A stretch of DNA of 9,331 bases from Candidatus Izemoplasmatales bacterium (lineage in GTDB: Bacteria > Bacillota_I > Bacilli_A > Izemoplasmatales > Hujiaoplasmataceae), in assembly GCA_028694875.1 (NCBI GenBank), contig JAQVKB010000027.1, forward strand, positions 1 to 9,331. Direction: 5' to 3'. The translations under genes were made by a program, and so were the position numbers. The notes under the pieces are model-generated. The model worked only from the letters and a program-made list of their open reading frames with translations, had not been told where the DNA came from and did no database searches. Positions 5,524 to 9,331 of this stretch are shown here, piece by piece. Every line of letters begins with the position of its first letter. The first letter of the stretch is position 1.

Positions 5524-6879
5524 ATGAAAAAATTCTTATCGATCCTTGCCATTATCGGCATTACCTTAAGCCTCGCCGCTTGCGCTACTCAAAACGCGGT
5601 CGACCAAAGCAATACGTTATCTGTTTCTGGAACCACGATGACGCTTGAACAACTCGCCCAATATACTGGTGCGAACGGATCAACCGCGTACATCGCGGTC
5701 GATGGTGTGATTTATGATGTCACCCACGTGTTCGTGAACGGAACTCACCAAGGCATGCATCTTGGTGGTACCGACGCCACCGCCGTGTTCGCGATGAGCC
5801 CTCACTCGGCATCCTTACTCAAAACACTTCCTGTCGTTGGAACGTTGGTCTCCGCGACCGCGACGCCCACTTCGGAAAACTTGAACCCCACCACGGGTTC
5901 GACCGTGTTATCCAATGACACTTCTTCGGTCACGACACTTCCCGTCTTTACCTTAGCGGAACTTTCCCAATATACGGGCGCCAATGGTTCTACCGCGTAT
6001 ATCGCTGTGAATGGTGTTGTCTATGATGTGACCTATGCCTTCGTCAACGGAACCCATCAAGGGATGCAACTGGGTGGTACCGATGCGACGGCCATCTTCG
6101 CGATGAGCCCCCACTCGGATGCGCAACTCGCGTTGCTTCCGATCGTTGGAACGTTGGATGGTTACCCCACCATCGAAGTCGTGAATGACACGACGCCGAC
6201 GGATCCTACAACTACGAATCCTACCCCAACCGATCCTTCGACCACGACAACGCTTCCTGTTTTCACCCTTGAAGAACTCTCTCAATATACCGGTGCCAAT
6301 GGCTCGACCGCGTATATTGCCGTGAACGGTGTTGTCTACAACGTCACGAACTACTTCGTCAATGGAACTCACCAAGGCATGCAACTGGGTGGTACCGATG
6401 CCACCGCAATCTTCGCGATGAGCCCTCACTCCAGCTCCACCTTGGCGAAACTCCCCGTCGTTGGCTCGTTAGCAGGATATCCAACGATTGATTCTTCAAC
6501 CGTCACCACCCCGACGAACCCTGGTACCAACTATGGGGATGATGACGATGATGAGAATGAATACGAAGACGAGTATGAAAATGAAGACCATGATGGAACC
6601 TATGAAGATGATGATCATGATGGAACCTATGAAGATGATGATCATGATGGAACCTATGAAGATGATGATCATGACTCTTCCTACGAACAAGAAGATTCTT
6701 ACAACAATGTCGCCGTTCTTCCGGAAGCCATCACCACATATTTGAACACCAACTATGAAGGTGTCGCTGTCAAAGAAGTGGAAATGGAAGACAATGGTTA
6801 TGAAGTGAAACTTCAAAACGGCATCGAAATCAAATTTGACCTTCAAGGCAATTACCGTTCTTCGGAATGGGATGACTAA
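5524..6879 (+). CDS. Lipoprotein with three cytochrome b5-like domains and PepSY-like C-terminus
   Basis: The 451-aa protein starts with a lipoprotein signal (LSLAAC, lipidated Cys20), so it is anchored outside the membrane. Three cytochrome b5-like heme/steroid-binding domains follow (about 38-108, 141-212, 246-317), each with LxQYTGANGSTAYIAV, a VxYxVT strand, NGTHQGM and LGGTDAT..FAMSPHS. Both candidate heme-ligand His are kept in every copy (H75/H94, H178/H197, H283/H302), always 19 apart; the HQGM and SPHS positions correspond to HPGG and GHS of classical cytochrome b5, where the spacing is larger. Thr/Pro-rich linkers separate the domains. An Asp/Glu-rich tract (339-391) with three TYEDDDHDG units follows, and the C-terminus (396-451) reads as a PepSY-like domain (NGYEVKLQNGIEIKFD). 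Start ATG 5524 has AAAGGAG (5509-5515) 8 nt upstream. It is probably controlled by the divergent two-component system. Heme or another ligand, or redox, is inferred, not shown. Confidence 0.8.
   Translation: MKKFLSILAIIGITLSLAACATQNAVDQSNTLSVSGTTMTLEQLAQYTGANGSTAYIAVDGVIYDVTHVFVNGTHQGMHLGGTDATAVFAMSPHSASLLKTLPVVGTLVSATATPTSENLNPTTGSTVLSNDTSSVTTLPVFTLAELSQYTGANGSTAYIAVNGVVYDVTYAFVNGTHQGMQLGGTDATAIFAMSPHSDAQLALLPIVGTLDGYPTIEVVNDTTPTDPTTTNPTPTDPSTTTTLPVFTLEELSQYTGANGSTAYIAVNGVVYNVTNYFVNGTHQGMQLGGTDATAIFAMSPHSSSTLAKLPVVGSLAGYPTIDSSTVTTPTNPGTNYGDDDDDENEYEDEYENEDHDGTYEDDDHDGTYEDDDHDGTYEDDDHDSSYEQEDSYNNVAVLPEAITTYLNTNYEGVAVKEVEMEDNGYEVKLQNGIEIKFDLQGNYRSSEWDD
6580..6675 (+). repeat. 27-bp tandem repeat coding TYEDDDHDG
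   Basis: Two units at 6607-6633 and 6634-6660 are identical base for base, with a slightly diverged upstream copy (6580-6606) and a partial one after (6661-6675). They add nine residues each to the acidic tract of the lipoprotein. Exact identity points to recent slippage, so copy number may vary between strains. Confidence 0.85.
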
Positions 6880-6898
6880 CCGCCTTTCTTGAAACAAC

Positions 6899-6930
6899 AA
6901 AGACGATCTCGCGATCGTCTTTTTGTTTTA
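6899..6930 (+). terminator. Intrinsic terminator of the lipoprotein gene
   Basis: AAAGACGATC (6899-6908), a TCGC loop and GATCGTCTTT (6913-6922) form a perfect 10-bp stem followed by TTGTTTT. The GNAT gene on the opposite strand ends at 6928, so it may also use this stem, though its T tail is interrupted. Confidence 0.85.
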
Positions 6931-7881
6931 TAAGTAGGGTGTGATTCGCTCATCAATTCGTCTTGCGACAGAAAGCGTATAGGGCGTAAAGTGTTTCTCC
7001 CAAAAGCTTGAACCAATCGGATTGAGGACTTCATAATCCACGCCAAGACGGGTATATCCGTTTTTATGAACCCAAGCCGTGATTTCTTCCAACAAGGAAG
7101 CGCCTACGTGATGTCCTCTCTCCTCGGGAATCACATACGCTCCTGTGATATTCATCATCTTCGGATGGCGACTGAGGATCGATTCCCCTTCAGGTTGAAT
7201 GCGCATGTATCCCACGAACTTCGTGTTTCGTTTGGCCACCCACATATGGTGATCCTTTTGGGAAAACCATTCTTGTAGATCTTGCAAGGCATCTTCATCG
7301 GGATTGGGCATAAACATCGGTGCTTGACGATAATAAAGATGATGTTCTTGATGAATTGGAGCCAGTTCTGGGAGATCCCACGCCACTACTTTCTTGATGG
7401 TTAATGGACTGAAAGGCGTTGTTGGTGTTGAAAGGTCGCGGATTGCATCCGCGCATCGCGCCCCAAACCCCAACTCAAACCAAACCTCTTTCAATACTTG
7501 GTGATGAGCAAACATCACCACCGCTTGAGAGAACCATCCACGTCGGACCCATTCCTGAACCGCATGGAGATAAAGCGTTTTGGTCACCTTCTTGACGTCG
7601 CCAACGGAGGCAAATCCATGGATCGGTACGACAACCCCATCGGAAAGACCAAAGAGTGGTCCCGTTGGAATTCCTACCAAGTAGCCTACCAAGCGACCCT
7701 CATCGATGGCATAGAATCCGACACCATGTTGGATGATTCGTTCTAAGGAGGAAGATACCATCTCTTGGATTTCTTCTCGTGGTGGCAAGACTTGGACAAT
7801 TCGGCGTTCCTCGTCATAATCATCCAAAAACAAGCTCATGAACATGTCGACCAACTCAACGCGGATCGGTAGAATTTCCAT
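6928..7881 (-). CDS. Tandem GNAT-family N-acetyltransferase
   Basis: The 317-aa protein appears to hold two GCN5-related acetyltransferase folds. The N-terminal one (about 1-150) has GVGFYAIDEGRLVGYLVG (53-70) and KEVWFELGFG (131-140) but no clear acetyl-CoA loop, so it may be degenerate. The C-terminal one (about 160-315) has MWVAKRNTKFVGYMRI (213-228), then motif A with ITGAYVIPEERGHHVGASLL (245-264), where RGHHVGA is the pyrophosphate-binding loop, and NPIGSSFWEKHFT (287-299). The substrate is unknown. ATG 7881 is chosen because AAGGAGG lies 7 nt upstream; the adjacent in-frame TTG at 7884 is closer than usual. The gene has its own promoter and looks monocistronic. Confidence 0.85.
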   Translation of the reverse strand: MEILPIRVELVDMFMSLFLDDYDEERRIVQVLPPREEIQEMVSSSLERIIQHGVGFYAIDEGRLVGYLVGIPTGPLFGLSDGVVVPIHGFASVGDVKKVTKTLYLHAVQEWVRRGWFSQAVVMFAHHQVLKEVWFELGFGARCADAIRDLSTPTTPFSPLTIKKVVAWDLPELAPIHQEHHLYYRQAPMFMPNPDEDALQDLQEWFSQKDHHMWVAKRNTKFVGYMRIQPEGESILSRHPKMMNITGAYVIPEERGHHVGASLLEEITAWVHKNGYTRLGVDYEVLNPIGSSFWEKHFTPYTLSVARRIDERITPYL

Positions 7882-7925
7882 CAAAACACCTCCTTGAAAC
7901 TAGAATTTCTTTCATCATTGATTTC

Positions 7926-7934
7926 AGTATATCA
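7926..7934 (-). promoter_or_regulatory. Extended -10 promoter of the GNAT gene
   Basis: On the minus strand TGATATACT (7934-7926) is an extended -10 box about 30 bp before the AAGGAGG site. No good -35 at normal spacing. Confidence 0.45.
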
Positions 7935-7959
7935 TACATCGTCAAGAATGAATATTTCC

Positions 7960-7986
7960 AAAAAAAAGACGCCAACGATAGGCGTC
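7960..7986 (-). terminator. Intrinsic terminator of the two-TM protein gene
   Basis: On the minus strand GACGCC (7986-7981), a 7-nt loop and GGCGTC (7973-7968) are followed by eight T residues (7967-7960), 5 bp after the stop codon. A textbook terminator. Confidence 0.9.
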
Positions 7987-7991
7987 CATGA

Positions 7992-8240
7992 TTATTTCTT
8001 AGTAATATGTCTTGTGATCCGAAGTGCAAACAACATGAGGATGCCGAAGAACCCAATCGCACCCGGAGGAATGATGACATCAAAGATATTGAGCACGCTT
8101 TCTTGATTCAGTAGCAACAGCACAAACAACACGAGTGAAAACAAAATCATAAACGACGCGCCAACGAGTGCGATGACATCAATCACCGTATTAAAATGGT
8201 CCTCAAACCAATCCATCATACGATTCAATTTGTTTTTCAT
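7992..8240 (-). CDS. Small membrane protein with two TM helices
   Basis: The 82-aa protein has a charged amphipathic N-terminus (MKNKLNRMMDWFEDHF), TM helix 1 (about 20-44), a short polar loop, TM helix 2 (about 54-74, with IIPPG at its start and a GFFG motif), and a basic RITRHITKK tail, so both ends are probably cytoplasmic. I do not recognise a family. AAGGAGG lies 6 nt before the ATG, a TATACT -10 is found upstream and a strong terminator downstream, so it is a real, independently expressed gene. Confidence 0.75.
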   Translation of the reverse strand: MKNKLNRMMDWFEDHFNTVIDVIALVGASFMILFSLVLFVLLLLNQESVLNIFDVIIPPGAIGFFGILMLFALRITRHITKK

Positions 8241-8263
8241 GTTGAACCTCCTTCATTACGTTT

Positions 8264-8272
8264 AGTATAGCA
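8264..8272 (-). promoter_or_regulatory. Extended -10 promoter of the two-TM protein gene
   Basis: On the minus strand TGCTATACT (8272-8264) is an extended -10 box about 10 bp before the AAGGAGG site. A weak GTTTGT is found 17 bp upstream of the hexamer. Confidence 0.55.
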
Positions 8273-8319
8273 GAAAAATCCTCTTTACAAACATTTTATC
8301 TGAAGAAATCCTTGTGCCC

Positions 8320-8347
8320 TTGACAAAACATAGGGGTAGTTTACAAT
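8320..8347 (+). promoter_or_regulatory. Promoter of the exported-protein operon
   Basis: TTGACA (8320-8325), a 16-bp spacer and TACAAT (8342-8347). The ribosome binding site follows within 10 bp, so the 5' leader is very short. Confidence 0.75.
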
Positions 8348-8370
8348 GAAGGTGGAGGGGGGAATATTCC

Positions 8371-8931
8371 ATGAAAAAACTACTACTCACGCTATGCCTT
8401 GGCTTATCGATCATCCTCTTCCGCGCGCCAATGGCCCGTGCGGAAGATGTCATTACGTATCCTTTTGACGCCATTACGATAACATCTGCCATCTCGTTTC
8501 AAATTGAAATCACTGCACTTCCCGAAACCACATCGATTCTATATGATGCGGTCGTCGTCGGAAATGTCTTAACGCTGTATATCGGGACGATTGTCTATAC
8601 GATGGAATCGGTCGAAACCGAAGGCGGTTCGATTCTCATCGTCACCGATGAAGAAGGCGAGGATATCCTCGCATGGATCGTCAATTCCTACGGAACGAAT
8701 TTGACCACCTACAAACTGTATGATTATGCTTCCTGGATTACCGTCGATCCCACGGTCGGTGTCATCAAAGATTTCACTGGCGATTTGATGGAAGTGTCCA
8801 TAGAAGAAGATTTGATTTCTGGAGATTACACGTTTATTGACAATGCGGATACCTCATGGACGATGCTGGATGGCACTTTATTGGTCGAAGAAGACCTTGA
8901 GATTGTCATCTCCGCGTATGAAGGAGCGTGA
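8371..8931 (+). CDS. Exported protein of unknown function, beta-rich
   Basis: The 186-aa protein has a Sec signal peptide (MKKLLLTLCLGLSIILF) with a likely signal peptidase I site after MARA (residue 24), giving a mature, acidic protein of about 162 residues. The sequence alternates short beta-strand-like stretches (ITITSAISFQIEITALP, YDAVVVGNVLTLYIGTIVYT, DLEIVISAY) and ends EGA, with no Cys in the mature part and no TM anchor. I recognise no domain. GGAGGGGGG (8354-8362) lies 8 nt before the ATG. The following lipoprotein gene starts 5 nt after this stop and the two surely form an operon, which suggests an envelope partnership. Confidence 0.75.
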   Translation: MKKLLLTLCLGLSIILFRAPMARAEDVITYPFDAITITSAISFQIEITALPETTSILYDAVVVGNVLTLYIGTIVYTMESVETEGGSILIVTDEEGEDILAWIVNSYGTNLTTYKLYDYASWITVDPTVGVIKDFTGDLMEVSIEEDLISGDYTFIDNADTSWTMLDGTLLVEEDLEIVISAYEGA

Positions 8932-8936
8932 TTCTC

Positions 8937-9176
8937 ATGAAAAAACTGATGTTTGTGCTCTTTGCGACAGGCTTCCTTTTCTTGCTTGTGGGTTGTGACG
9001 CCAAAACCACCACAACGACCACTTCGAGTTTGAATACCTTTACGACAACACTTCGATCCGTCAGCACTACAACTACTACGACGACGACCACGGAAGAAGC
9101 CAATCTTGAGGCCAAATCCGGAGACGATTTGATTCAAGAGTTGGTGGACTCCATCAAAGGTTTGTTTGACGAATAA
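8937..9176 (+). CDS. Tiny lipoprotein with Thr-rich linker
   Basis: The 79-aa precursor has a lipoprotein signal with lipobox LLVGC (Cys20), giving a mature protein of 60 residues. A Thr/Ser linker (about 24-55) includes runs of six and nine Thr encoded by mixed ACN codons, and the last 20 residues (DDLIQELVDSIKGLFDE at the end) form a likely amphipathic helix. The product looks like a membrane-tethered helix on a flexible, perhaps modified, stalk. The ATG at 8937 is chosen over the in-frame GTG at 8928 because AAGGAG (8921-8926) is only 1 nt from the GTG but 10 nt from the ATG. It forms an operon with the exported protein upstream. Function is unknown. Confidence 0.7.
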   Translation: MKKLMFVLFATGFLFLLVGCDAKTTTTTTSSLNTFTTTLRSVSTTTTTTTTTEEANLEAKSGDDLIQELVDSIKGLFDE

Positions 9177-9212
9177 ATTCCATTGAAAAAAGCCATGGGC
9201 GCTTGTAAAATG

Positions 9213-9271
9213 TACCCTGTATTGTGGACACACAAAAAGAACTGTGTGTGAAGCAATACAGGGTATTTTTT
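9213..9271 (+). terminator. Strong hairpin terminator inside the IS end
   Basis: TACCCTGTATTG (9213-9224) and CAATACAGGGTA (9254-9265) form a perfect 12-bp stem. ACACACA (9228-9234) and TGTGTGT (9243-9249) add an inner 7-bp stem across an internal loop. Six T residues (9266-9271) follow. It can end transcription from the lipoprotein operon and shield the transposase. Confidence 0.8.
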
Positions 9272-9272
9272 G

Positions 9273-9278
9273 TATAAT
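9273..9278 (+). promoter_or_regulatory. -10 box of the transposase gene
   Basis: A perfect TATAAT follows the terminator T tract directly, 20 bp before the GTG start. The -35 region falls in the right arm side of the hairpin and is weak. Confidence 0.5.
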
Positions 9279-9298
9279 AGTAGAGAAGAGGTGAGAAC

Positions 9299-9331
9299 GT
9301 GAGCAAGCTAAAATTTGATCAAGAGACAATC
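9299..9331 (+). CDS. Transposase OrfA-like, N-terminal fragment (runs off edge)
   Basis: Eleven codons are visible, from a GTG at 9299: MSKLKFDQETI. This resembles the start of the helix-turn-helix OrfA of IS3-family transposases in Bacillota, which often begin M-[SA]-K-x-K/T-F-x-x-x-x-I. GAGG (9288-9291) lies 7 nt upstream. With so few residues the call rests mainly on the IS-like end in front of it. Confidence 0.45.
   Translation, partial: MSKLKFDQETI

Larger units (their letters stand above)
9211..9331 (+). mobile_element. Left end of a probable IS3-family insertion sequence
   Basis: The terminus TGTACCCTGTATTGTGGACA starts with the TG typical of IS3-family ends and contains the TGGACA seen in many of them. 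A promoter and the start of a transposase OrfA-like frame follow. The rest of the element lies outside the window, so neither the right inverted repeat nor the target duplication can be seen, and position 9211 as the exact end is an estimate. Confidence 0.55.

Noticed and set aside
5953..6429. A 158-codon open frame on - opposite the cytochrome b5-like repeats
   Set aside because: It is Arg-rich and itself repetitive only because it mirrors the b5-like repeats; no ribosome binding site and no family resemblance.
6580..6690. CRISPR-like direct repeats
   Set aside because: The 27-bp units are tandem with no spacers and keep a reading frame within the lipoprotein.
6496..6900. A 134-codon open frame on - opposite the acidic tract
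   Set aside because: Its III/FIG repeats are the antisense of the Asp/Glu repeats; it looks hydrophobic by accident of codon complement and crosses the terminator region.
8826..9329. A 167-codon open frame on - across the Thr-rich lipoprotein and IS end
   Set aside because: It crosses the IS boundary and the strong hairpin, lacks a start signal, and opposes a convincing operon.

Overview
This window looks like a chromosomal stretch from a low-to-middling GC member of the Bacillota or a related mollicute-like lineage. The evidence is strong AAGGAGG-type ribosome binding sites, frequent extended -10 (TGnTATAAT-like) promoters, GTG starts, Thr-rich lipoproteins, intrinsic terminators and an IS3-type element. 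TGG encodes Trp and TGA is used as a stop, so the genetic code is standard here. I cannot name the species.

Layout. Positions 1-140 join two truncated gene starts that face each other: a shikimate kinase-like P-loop start on + and an IspE-like start on -. A divergent promoter region (about 160-277) follows, with a near-perfect 18-bp inverted repeat covering both -10 boxes. Next come a small TM1266-like ACT/ferredoxin-fold regulator (299-553, +) and a glycoside hydrolase family 16 enzyme without a signal peptide (665-1378, +). An AT-rich module follows: a DUF3825 protein (1437-2258, -) and, divergent from it, a strong consensus promoter that drives an apparently free-standing structured RNA of about 100 nt ending in an intrinsic terminator (2354-2455, +). 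This RNA is the best candidate for something undescribed.

From 5391 down to 2539 on the - strand runs a compact four-gene operon: OmpR-type response regulator, sensor histidine kinase, DUF2200 protein and a small helical (TPR-like) protein. Divergent from it is a large lipoprotein (5524-6879, +) with three cytochrome b5-like domains, a highly acidic repeat tract and a C-terminal PepSY-like domain. Between them lie four copies of an 8-bp element at 11-bp spacing, arranged as a palindrome of two tandem pairs. This looks like the response-regulator operator, and it suggests that the two-component system controls both itself and the lipoprotein.

The right part holds a double-GNAT acetyltransferase (-), a two-TM membrane protein (-), and a + strand pair encoding an exported beta-rich protein and a tiny Thr-rich lipoprotein. 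At the right edge is the left end of a probable IS3-family insertion sequence, whose terminal hairpin is also a good intrinsic terminator, followed by the first codons of its transposase OrfA.
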